From the NCBI GenBank assembly GCA_019745755.1, contig JAIESS010000009.1, positions 1 through 12,911 on the forward strand: 12,911 nt of DNA, given 5' to 3'. The notes under the pieces are model-generated. The model searched no databases, was not told where the DNA came from, and was given only the letters and a program-made list of their open reading frames with translations. Position 1 is the first letter of the stretch. Every line of letters starts with the position of its first letter. Positions 1 to 5,979 of the stretch are shown here, in pieces. Both the position numbers and the translations under genes were made by a program. This DNA comes from Alphaproteobacteria bacterium. GTDB lineage: Bacteria > Pseudomonadota > Alphaproteobacteria > Paracaedibacterales > JAKBAR01.

Positions 1-621
1 ACCAACGGGTACTTTAATGGCCCAGGAAACAACAACCTGAATCATATCCGCACCGGCTTCAATTTGATTAATGAGGTGAAGAGCTATAGTCTCCGTCAAT
101 AGCGTTAAAAGTGTTTTAAAATCAGCATCCGCACTATAATGAATAATTTGATGAAAATATTGACTTTTTCCTTCCTCCACCATGTAACAGGCAAGAGTCC
201 ATGGTGTTCCTGAAAAGCCAAAAAGTTCTTTATCCTTCTCAAGTTTTGATCGTGTCAAAGCAATGGCATCATACACTTTGCCAAGGTGATGCGTGATATG
301 ATCGGGCGTCTTTTTTAAAAACGTTGAAAGGCTATACTCTCCTAAAACAGGACCATGATCTTTTTGAAAGGTTACCTTTTGTCCCAAAGCATCCGGAATC
401 ACCAGGATATCGGAAAAAATAATAGCTGCATCCAAATCAAATCGGCGCATAGGTTGCAATGTTACTTCAGCTGCCATTTCAGGCGTATAGCAAAACTGTA
501 TAAAATCATCAAAGTGCCGACGAATTGCCATGTATTCAGGAAGGTAACGCCCTGCCTGGCGCATAAACCACATGGGAGTGCGAGACGGATTTTTTTTAAG
601 GAAGAGATTACGAATCATCAT
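1..621 (-). CDS. hemE: Uroporphyrinogen decarboxylase HemE (5' part, truncated by window edge)
   Basis: HemE is the cytosolic haem-pathway enzyme that removes four carboxyl groups from uroporphyrinogen III to give coproporphyrinogen III. The first 207 codons are visible. The family N-terminal signature RTPMWFMRQAGRYLPEY lies at residues 14-30, the catalytic-Asp motif FSDIL at 69-73 and GFSGTPWTLACYMVE at 135-149. Two ATG codons are adjacent (619-621 and 616-618); either gives nearly the same protein, and only a weak AGG precedes them. An oddity: around residues 195-201 the frame reads QVVVSWA, where the family usually has Q-I/V-F-D/E-S-W/H-A, so the acidic residue is Val198. The gene starts at the edge of the probable origin and reads away from it, as in other alphaproteobacteria. 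The identification is firm; the rest of the gene lies outside the window. Confidence 0.96.
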   Translation of the reverse strand, partial: MMIRNLFLKKNPSRTPMWFMRQAGRYLPEYMAIRRHFDDFIQFCYTPEMAAEVTLQPMRRFDLDAAIIFSDILVIPDALGQKVTFQKDHGPVLGEYSLSTFLKKTPDHITHHLGKVYDAIALTRSKLEKDKELFGFSGTPWTLACYMVEEGKSQYFHQIIHYSADADFKTLLTLLTETIALHLINQIEAGADMIQVVVSWAIKVPVG

Positions 622-709
622 AAGCCTACTATATAATAATAAAGAAAAGATAAAAGGTTATTGTGAAGGTAGGTGGTGTGAATTGTGGGGATAAAATGTT
701 TCAAGAGTC

Positions 710-747
710 TTATCCACAGGGAATAAATGATAGTATTTTTATCCACA
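710..747 (+). promoter_or_regulatory. Pair of perfect DnaA boxes
   Basis: Two exact TTATCCACA nonamers, at 710-718 and 739-747, lie in the same orientation 29 bp apart, close to three helical turns, so DnaA bound at each would sit roughly on the same face. They are on the hemE side of the A+T-rich segment. Confidence 0.85.
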
Positions 748-842
748 GATTTTTTAAAATGTCTCTTTACAATAAAGTTTTTCATAAGGGTATAGTGATG
801 TTTTTGTACACTTAAGTCTGTGGATATGCTGTGAAATTATTT

Positions 843-865
843 TTTTCCCACAGGTTGTGGGTAAA
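843..865. promoter_or_regulatory. Palindromic DnaA-like box pair
   Basis: CCCACA (847-852), a 3-base GGT spacer and TGTGGG (856-861) form a perfect inverted repeat; with flanking T and A runs the symmetry extends to 843-865 with one mismatched pair. The right arm (856-864, TGTGGGTAA) is a one-mismatch DnaA box, the left arm (844-852) a two-mismatch one. It may seat two DnaA protomers head to head or form a cruciform at the edge of the A+T-rich segment. Confidence 0.5.
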
Positions 866-879
866 TCCTCAACAAATAC

Positions 880-903
880 TTAATATTCCTTAAGCGATGT
901 TAA
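880..903. promoter_or_regulatory. Three phased TTAA half-sites, possible CtrA-type site
   Basis: TTAA occurs at 880-883, 890-893 and 900-903, each separated by six bases, a ten-base period matching one helical turn. The classical CtrA operator in alphaproteobacteria is TTAA-N7-TTAA and is found in the origins of Caulobacter and Rickettsia. The N6 spacing here differs by one base, so the assignment is tentative; TTAA is also common by chance in A+T-rich DNA. Confidence 0.35.
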
Positions 904-966
904 TGTTTTGTTAGTCTTTAGGGAGGATCTCTTACTCACAGATTCATACGCAGTGTTTAGTGAGAG

Positions 967-975
967 TTATGCACA
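967..975 (+). promoter_or_regulatory. DnaA box TTATGCACA
   Basis: An exact match to TTATNCACA near the kinase-gene end of the origin region, 35 bases after the weaker box TTACTCACA (932-940). Together they extend the DnaA-binding territory across the whole gap. Confidence 0.7.
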
Positions 976-1032
976 AAGATATGTACAGGAAAAAGTGTTA
1001 AAAGTTGGTCTTTTTATTTTTGACCATGTTGT

Positions 1033-2193
1033 TTATGATGCTGCTTTCCAAAGTGTTTCAAGTACATCAAAAGGATAGGGCATTTCTTTTATGTTTTTTG
1101 TTCTAAATCTATGAAAAAAGACATCCATGACAAGGGTTATGGTGGCATAACGTTTAAGAAATGATTCCAAGAAGGGGGTAAGATTCTTTGGTGATGGATT
1201 TTGTCTTTTCCCTGAGGCATAGCCCCTTAATACGTTATCAAGGTAAACTATGGCGTTACTTTTCTCTTTTGAAAACTCTCCAAAGGCATAGTTCAAAATC
1301 CAATCCGTCAACTGCGTCATAACATAGCAACGATCATAGTTTAAGTGATGTTGAAAAAATGTCATCTCTTCTTCAGACAGAGTAAAATCTAAAGAATTAG
1401 CAAGGCCAAAGTCTGTAAAATAAAGCTGCTCACCATCCGTTAAGATATTATTGAAATGTGTATCAAAATGAAGCATGCCTTTGCTGTTCATAAATGCTAC
1501 CGTTGAAAGAAGATTGTTATGAATCATCTCAATATTTTTATCTAATACATCAAGGTTGGCTTGTGTTGATTGTTTTTGAAGCCATCCAATCAATGTATGG
1601 GGAATATATTCAAGGAATAAAATGACATTTTTAGATGCTGCATGATTGGCACGTAATCGTGCCTCAATGGCTTTTTCTTTTTTCCAAAAATGTATTTTTT
1701 CCGCAAGATCTTGTTCATTTAATAGAGAGTTGTTGCGTGGTAAAATGCGATGATGGTACATAAGGGGAAAGTTAGTGTTCTCTCCTTTGAGAACCCATTT
1801 TGTGGTCTTTTCATGGCTTGCTACTTCTCGCCACACATTAAACCCAGCTGACATAAATCCGTATTGATAGGTGCTGGGTAAGCCAAAGATATTCTTTGTC
1901 GATTTCCGATTTTCAGGAGACCCTTCCACATCGTTGAGGGGAACCATCTTCACAAAGACAGGAACACCCTCTATCTCAATAATAACAGATGTTCCACCCA
2001 TCCCTGTTTGAGCAGATGCTCCTGCTGAAAGAATAGTCTCAAGCTCTCTATCGCTTAAAGATTCAAGATGCTTTTTGATAGTGTCGTAGCGATGGATCCG
2101 TTTTTGTATAACCGGGCTCACAGCACCAGAAGCGTGTTGACTTGCTATAGTTATAATAATTGTACTGATGAATAAAAAAACCCCATATGCCAC
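1033..2193 (-). CDS. Exported protein-kinase-like phosphotransferase of unknown substrate
   Basis: The 386-residue protein carries a protein-kinase-like fold. A glycine-rich loop lies at about 57-68 (SAGASAQTGMGG), the ATP-anchoring lysine is Lys82 in VFVK, Glu123 in WREVA is a plausible helix-C partner, a hinge-like FLEYIP is at 193-198, the catalytic loop HFDTHFNN is at 242-249 (His242, Asp244, His246, Asn249), and the metal-binding DFG is at 261-263. HxDxHxxN resembles aminoglycoside- and choline-kinase-type enzymes, so the substrate may not be a protein. All catalytic residues are present, so activity is likely. Residues 4-17 are strongly hydrophobic, suggesting a signal peptide or membrane anchor, unusual for an ATP-dependent kinase unless it acts outside the cell. 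The start is GTG (2191-2193), with a distant AGGAG. It ends the hemJ-rho transcription unit, beside the origin. Possible host-directed effector; that role is inference. Confidence 0.8.
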   Translation of the reverse strand: MAYGVFLFISTIIITIASQHASGAVSPVIQKRIHRYDTIKKHLESLSDRELETILSAGASAQTGMGGTSVIIEIEGVPVFVKMVPLNDVEGSPENRKSTKNIFGLPSTYQYGFMSAGFNVWREVASHEKTTKWVLKGENTNFPLMYHHRILPRNNSLLNEQDLAEKIHFWKKEKAIEARLRANHAASKNVILFLEYIPHTLIGWLQKQSTQANLDVLDKNIEMIHNNLLSTVAFMNSKGMLHFDTHFNNILTDGEQLYFTDFGLANSLDFTLSEEEMTFFQHHLNYDRCYVMTQLTDWILNYAFGEFSKEKSNAIVYLDNVLRGYASGKRQNPSPKNLTPFLESFLKRYATITLVMDVFFHRFRTKNIKEMPYPFDVLETLWKAAS

Positions 2194-2210
2194 CTCTCGT
2201 CTATTATCTC

Positions 2211-2238
2211 CTACGTATTCATGGACCGGGAAAAGTCT
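2211..2238 (-). repeat. Second copy of the rho 3' end (direct repeat, copy A)
   Basis: This 28-base stretch matches 24 of 28 positions of the last 28 bases of rho (2686-2713) in the same orientation, stop codon included. Read on the minus strand it encodes DFSRSMNT-stop, against DFFQSMNT-stop in rho. It lies between the stop of the small exported gene and the start of the kinase-like gene. It is not part of any gene now and looks like a relic of a duplication or insertion at the rho tail. Confidence 0.8.
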
Positions 2239-2244
2239 GGTTTT

Positions 2245-2673
2245 CTAAAAAATATTGTGCATAATCTGATAGTATTCGGTCTGTATTCTGTACATGTTGT
2301 AAAAAGAGCTATAAAAACTTATACAAATTTTATCAGCAGGTGCATTCTCAGGAATAAGCATATATAGTGTCATATTTTTTCTTGCATCAAAGAGAGGAAA
2401 GCATTGACTACTCGCATTAACAATGGTTTGCAACATGGGAATAACACTCTTCGAAGCTTTTTCATCGGCTTTCTTTTCATCACTCCCTAAGAGTAACTTT
2501 AGATCTTTTTGTGTGGGATAAATTACCGTATTATCCGGTCTAAGTGTCAAAGCATGAATAATTATTTTTTTTGATTCATGTTTCTTCTCAGGATGACTTT
2601 CATCTGCAGCATGTAATGCTGAGAAAAATAAAGCGAACAATAAAACATTCAGTGCACATATTAGTTTTTTCAT
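2245..2673 (-). CDS. Small exported protein of unknown function
   Basis: I do not recognise this protein. From the ATG at 2671-2673 it has 142 residues; an in-frame GTG at 2680-2682 would add three. Neither start has a clear Shine-Dalgarno sequence, and ATG is chosen because it gives a textbook signal peptide: MKK, a hydrophobic core (LICALNVLLFALFFSAL) and a likely cleavage after AHA. The mature part is about 120 residues, begins with a charged lysine/glutamate/histidine stretch (ESHPEKKHESKK), and ends in a Tyr/Ile/Met-rich segment. It has two cysteines in the mature part, about 25 residues apart, which might form a disulphide. It starts 12 bases after the rho stop, so it is probably co-transcribed with rho and the kinase-like gene. 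It lies between two copies of the rho tail, suggesting late arrival at this site. Confidence 0.75.
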   Translation of the reverse strand: MKKLICALNVLLFALFFSALHAADESHPEKKHESKKIIIHALTLRPDNTVIYPTQKDLKLLLGSDEKKADEKASKSVIPMLQTIVNASSQCFPLFDARKNMTLYMLIPENAPADKICISFYSSFYNMYRIQTEYYQIMHNIF

Positions 2674-2685
2674 AAATTTCACATT

Positions 2686-2713
2686 CTATGTATTCATGGA
2701 TTGGAAAAAGTCT
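2686..2713 (-). repeat. rho 3' end (direct repeat, copy B)
   Basis: The functional copy of the repeat: the last eight codons of rho (DFFQSMNT), the stop codon and one adjacent base. Its partner is 475 bases away at 2211-2238. The longest uninterrupted shared block is 11 bases, followed by an 8-base block after three close mismatches. Confidence 0.8.
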
Positions 2714-3957
2714 TTGTTTGTTTTGCTGTATTTAAGCTTATCTTGGATAAACTCCATAGCTTCGATGGTACCCATAGGGTTCAAAATACGACGTAGAACC
2801 CACATTTTTGTAAGCTCACCCTTATCCCTAACAAGAAGCTCCTCTTTACGTGTGCCGGATTTCGTGACATCAATGGATGGGAAGACGCGCTTATCAGCGA
2901 GTTTACGATCAAGGATGATTTCAGAGTTACCCGTACCCTTAAACTCTTCAAAGATGACTTCGTCCATACGGGAACCTGTGTCAATGAGCGCTGTCGCAAT
3001 AATAGTGAGGGATCCACCTTCCTCAATATTACGAGCAGCACCAAAAAAGCGTTTTGGACGTTGTAGTGCATTAGCGTCCACACCACCGGTCAGAACTTTA
3101 CCGGAAGAGGGAACAACCGTGTTGTACGCGCGAGCAAGGCGTGTAATAGAATCAAGAAGAATCACGACATCACGCTTTTGTTCCACAAGACGTTTAGCTT
3201 TTTCGATGACCATTTCAGCTACTTGCACGTGACGTGTTGCTGGCTCATCAAACGTTGAGCTCACCACTTCACCCTGTACGGATCGATCCATGTCCGTCAC
3301 TTCTTCGGGCCGCTCATCAATGAGAAGGACGATCAGATACACTTCAGGATGATTGGTTGTAATAGCATGAGCGATGCTTTGAAGCATGACTGTCTTACCC
3401 GTGCGCGGTGGCGCCACGATAAGAGCACGTTGGCCTTTGCCGAGAGGGGCAACGAGATCAATGACACGCTGAGAGTAATTTTTTCCATTAGACGCTGGAT
3501 CCTGCGCCTCGATTTCAAGTTTGAGGCGCTCATCTGGATAAAGAGGCGTTAGGTTATCAAAATTAATCCGCATTTTTGTGGACTCAGGTGCCTCAAAGTT
3601 CACCTTATTTACTTTTAAAATGGCAAAGTAGCGTTCGCCATCTTTGGGTGCTCGAATTTCCCCCTCTACCGTGTCACCGGTTCTAAGGCCGAAGCGGCGC
3701 ACTTGATTGGGGGATACATAAATATCATCAGGTCCGGGGAGGTAGTTGGCTTCAGGTGAACGTAAAAACCCAAAACCGTCTTGCAAAATTTCAATCACCC
3801 CATCACCAATAATGGGAAGATCTTTCTCTGCCAGTTTTTTTAGAATGGCAAAAAGGATATCTTGCTTGCGGAGTGAGCTTGCATTTTCGACGCCTTGCTC
3901 TTCAGCAAAGGCAACAAGATCAGCTGGCGATTTACGTTTTAGGTCGTGAAGATGCAT
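2686..3957 (-). CDS. rho: Transcription termination factor Rho
   Basis: Rho is the hexameric RNA-dependent ATPase and helicase that ends transcription of untranslated RNA. The 423-residue product is the usual length and complete. Domains in order: Rho N-terminal helical domain (about 1-45); cold-shock-like RNA-binding domain with DGFGFLR (60-66) and DDIYVS (77-82); ATPase core with Walker A APPRTGKT (182-189, Lys188), Walker B VVILLDS (264-270, Asp269), Q-loop GKVLTGGVDANAL (286-298) and the SGTR arginine-finger region (367-370). Start ATG 3955-3957 is preceded by CGAGG at suitable distance. The gene lies 84 bases (from the hemJ stop) downstream of hemJ, consistent with the conserved alphaproteobacterial hemE/hemJ/rho neighbourhood near the origin. 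The extreme C-terminus is duplicated at 2211-2238. Confidence 0.98.
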   Translation of the reverse strand: MHLHDLKRKSPADLVAFAEEQGVENASSLRKQDILFAILKKLAEKDLPIIGDGVIEILQDGFGFLRSPEANYLPGPDDIYVSPNQVRRFGLRTGDTVEGEIRAPKDGERYFAILKVNKVNFEAPESTKMRINFDNLTPLYPDERLKLEIEAQDPASNGKNYSQRVIDLVAPLGKGQRALIVAPPRTGKTVMLQSIAHAITTNHPEVYLIVLLIDERPEEVTDMDRSVQGEVVSSTFDEPATRHVQVAEMVIEKAKRLVEQKRDVVILLDSITRLARAYNTVVPSSGKVLTGGVDANALQRPKRFFGAARNIEEGGSLTIIATALIDTGSRMDEVIFEEFKGTGNSEIILDRKLADKRVFPSIDVTKSGTRKEELLVRDKGELTKMWVLRRILNPMGTIEAMEFIQDKLKYSKTNKDFFQSMNT

Positions 3958-4041
3958 GGAAATGGGAACCTCGTGTGCTCGAAAAGGAAATATTAATGAT
4001 TATATGTGTGAATGGAGAGTAACATTTAAAAGAACAACACC

Positions 4042-4503
4042 TTAAAAGGGTTTTACAACGACGGCGATCACAATGATGACAAGCAACACGGTTGGAATTT
4101 CATTGATCATTCGAAAGAATCGGCCAGTGCGTTTACAGCCCTGGTCAGCAAGTTCTTTTCGGTAATGATTCAAAGAAAAATGGAAAAAAACCAAAAGAAT
4201 GAGTGCTGTTAGTTTTAAATGGAACCACGGAGACATCCACGTATCCAAAATCATAGCAAGCAAAATTCCTGATAGCAAGCTTAAATGCATAGAAGGCTGC
4301 ATAATTATTTTATACAGTTTATACTGCATCATCTTAAGAGTGTCTTTCGTATCATCATGCTCTGCTTCAACGTGATAGACAAAGAGCCGTGGAAGATAGA
4401 ACAATCCCGCCATCCAACAAATCACAGCAATAATGTGAAGGGCTTTTAACCAGAGGTAGCCAGGACTAATTATGTCAATAATGTTATGGAAAAATGTATG
4501 CAT
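4042..4503 (-). CDS. hemJ: Protoporphyrinogen oxidase HemJ
   Basis: HemJ is the membrane protoporphyrinogen IX oxidase used by many proteobacteria in the second-last step of haem synthesis. Family signatures are all present: LKALHIIAVICWMAGLFYLPRLFVYH near the N-terminus, LKLTALILLVFFHFSL in the middle and FFRMINEIPTVLLVIIVIAVVVKPF at the C-terminus. The sequence shows four hydrophobic segments with conserved histidines in the first and third segments. I place the start at ATG 4501-4503 (153 residues), close to the usual family start; an in-frame TTG at 4546-4548 would add 15 residues not seen in the family. Neither has a good ribosome-binding site, and a run of seven Gs (C on the coding strand) lies just upstream of the ATG. 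Gene order hemJ then rho, with hemE across the origin, links the two haem enzymes. Confidence 0.92.
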   Translation of the reverse strand: MHTFFHNIIDIISPGYLWLKALHIIAVICWMAGLFYLPRLFVYHVEAEHDDTKDTLKMMQYKLYKIIMQPSMHLSLLSGILLAMILDTWMSPWFHLKLTALILLVFFHFSLNHYRKELADQGCKRTGRFFRMINEIPTVLLVIIVIAVVVKPF

Positions 4504-4978
4504 TGGGGGGGAGCTTGAAAGAACAATATTTAACCAAATCTTATACAACCCACACGTTTGAGCAAGTAAAATATCAGTTTCCTTATGTAATAATTTTTTT
4601 CTTCTGGCGTTTTCGCCGTCTTAGATATTGCAACATCCATACAATAGGAAAAAATAATGAAGGCTACACGTGCTGTCACACCCACTCTTAAAACCATGTG
4701 TGTAAAATGAGTGTTTGTGTAAAAATAGAGTGCTGTATGAGGTTTTTTCCATTGAGGGAACCCCATTTTTTTAGGGATTTGTTGTTAATTGTTATCGCTA
4801 AAGCTAAAAAGAACAATAACTTCTGGTAAAATAGTAGGGTGAAATATCCATTTTGTAAAAAAGCTTAAACTCTTATTTTGAATACACAAAAACGCATGGA
4901 CGGTTTTATAAAAAATATTTTTATTTAATTTTAGAATAAAAAACAGTCAGGGAAAGGAAAATTTTTAATAATCCTGCA
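4504..4978. other. Gene-free A+T-rich gap
   Basis: These 475 bases separate hemJ from the transporter gene, both on the minus strand. A 78-codon open frame (4530-4766, minus) exists but has no ribosome-binding site and no recognisable domain. Several A/T tracts occur, including a near-palindrome of A and T runs around 4908-4925. The promoter of the hemJ-rho unit is expected here, but I cannot place it confidently. No RNA gene is visible. Confidence 0.5.
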
Positions 4979-5884
4979 CTATTTTTTCGTCCCTATAATA
5001 ATGTACAACCCTGAAGCAATAATCAGAACAGCCCCAATACAAAGAGAATATCCCAAAGATTCATGAAAGATGAGGGAACCATACAAAGAGCTCCATAAAA
5101 CACCTGTATATATAAGGGGAGCAAGTGTGCTTGTTTGTGCCTTTGTGCACGCTATAGTTATACAAGCTTGGCCCATGCCTCCAAGTATTCCAAAGGCTGA
5201 GAGATAAATCCCATCCATCAGTGTGAGGGGCACCCATCCATCATGATTAAAAAAAGGCACTGCTATCATAACGAAAAGCATAGTTATGCTTGCAACAAAG
5301 GCATAGTAAAACAGCATCCGAAAAGGGTTTTCTCGTATACTAAAATAACGGTTATGCACAATCACAAGGCCTTCAATAAAAGCGGATGTAAGAGCAAATG
5401 TAACACCGAGCCCTGTGAGAGACCCTGATGGATTGCTGATGATAGCAACCCCAAGAAATCCTATGAGTAAAGCCAACCAGCCCTTGAGGGATAAGCTTTC
5501 TTTTAGAAAAATTACAGAAAGTAAACAAACAACAAAAGTTGCTGCGTAGGATAAGACGTTTGCATCTGCAAAAGGAAGAAGGAGAATGGAGGAGAAAAGG
5601 CAGATATGGCTAAAAGATCCTAGTACGCCCCGCCAAAGATGTGTGGGAAAATGAGCTGTATGTAAGGATAACCTCCTCATTATAATGAGGAGGGAAAATG
5701 GAAGAAGCGCCAAAAGATTACGAAGAAAAACAATTTGAAAAATAGGATAACATCCCTCTGTCAATCTGATCATAGCACTCGCTGTTGTAAATAAAACCAT
5801 GGCCATTGCCATTAACAAAAGACCCTGGCTTCTTTGGTTTAATGAGCTTTTTAAGTTTATTTTCATTTTTTTTATAAAAAACAA
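4979..5884 (-). CDS. EamA/DMT-family membrane transporter
   Basis: This 301-residue, very hydrophobic protein has about ten membrane segments arranged as two EamA repeats, residues roughly 20-150 and 160-300. Typical marks are the segment ending repeat 1 (FLKESLSLKGWLALLIGFLGVAII) and its counterpart near the end of repeat 2 (FHESLGYSLCIGAVLIIASGLYI). The drug/metabolite superfamily moves small metabolites across the inner membrane; in Rickettsia a member takes up S-adenosylmethionine, but the substrate cannot be read from this sequence. Start choice: TTG at 5882-5884 has AAGGA seven bases upstream, whereas the in-frame ATG at 5864-5866 has none, so I prefer TTG; the ATG form has 295 residues. 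It is divergent from the L,D-transpeptidase gene, sharing a 95-base promoter region. Confidence 0.9.
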   Translation of the reverse strand: MFFIKKMKINLKSSLNQRSQGLLLMAMAMVLFTTASAMIRLTEGCYPIFQIVFLRNLLALLPFSLLIIMRRLSLHTAHFPTHLWRGVLGSFSHICLFSSILLLPFADANVLSYAATFVVCLLSVIFLKESLSLKGWLALLIGFLGVAIISNPSGSLTGLGVTFALTSAFIEGLVIVHNRYFSIRENPFRMLFYYAFVASITMLFVMIAVPFFNHDGWVPLTLMDGIYLSAFGILGGMGQACITIACTKAQTSTLAPLIYTGVLWSSLYGSLIFHESLGYSLCIGAVLIIASGLYIIIGTKK

Positions 5885-5914
5885 AAAATTTTCCTTTATT
5901 TTAAAAATTTTTTA

Positions 5915-5929
5915 ACACTTTTCGAGTGT
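5915..5929. repeat. Inverted repeat in a divergent promoter region
   Basis: ACACT (5915-5919) and AGTGT (5925-5929) form a perfect five-base inverted repeat with a five-base spacer, between the divergent transporter and L,D-transpeptidase genes. It could be a regulator site serving either gene, but it is short and no regulator is known. It is not followed by a T-run long enough on the plus strand to be a terminator. Confidence 0.3.
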
Positions 5930-5979
5930 ACTAAATATACGACGAGAAATAACACCTTATCATGAGTAGATAAACTGTG

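Larger units (their letters stand above)
640..1005. other. oriC: Probable chromosomal replication origin (oriC)
   Basis: This gene-free gap between hemE and a kinase-like gene is rich in A+T and in DnaA-box matches. Exact TTATNCACA matches are at 710-718, 739-747 and 967-975 on the plus strand. One-mismatch boxes are at 686-694 and 819-827 (minus), 856-864 (minus, TTACCCACA) and 932-940 (plus, TTACTCACA). The stretch 748-850 between the boxes is very A+T-rich and is the best candidate for the unwinding region. Phased TTAA half-sites at 880-903 could bind a CtrA-type regulator. Location next to hemE is the established origin position in Caulobacter and Rickettsia. Seen: the boxes and the gap. 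Inferred: that this is the active origin. No dnaA or parAB gene is in the window to support it further. Confidence 0.85.

Noticed and set aside
355..636. 93-codon plus-strand frame opposite hemE
   Set aside because: It is antisense to the clear HemE N-terminus and reads as an arbitrary sequence.
1006..1026. TGGTC/GACCA inverted repeat after the kinase-like gene as an intrinsic terminator
   Set aside because: The stem has only five pairs with an 11-base A/T loop and no T-run follows it on the minus strand; too weak to call.
2696..3232. 178-codon plus-strand frame inside rho
   Set aside because: It is antisense to a highly conserved Rho ATPase core and lacks start signals or domain features.
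4606..4617. GGCG-TTTT-CGCC hairpin as a terminator
   Set aside because: No T-run follows on either strand and the stem is only four bases; it does not sit at the end of a gene.
4530..4766. 78-codon minus-strand open frame upstream of hemJ
   Set aside because: No ribosome-binding site, no recognisable domain, and it overlaps the hemJ upstream region in another frame.
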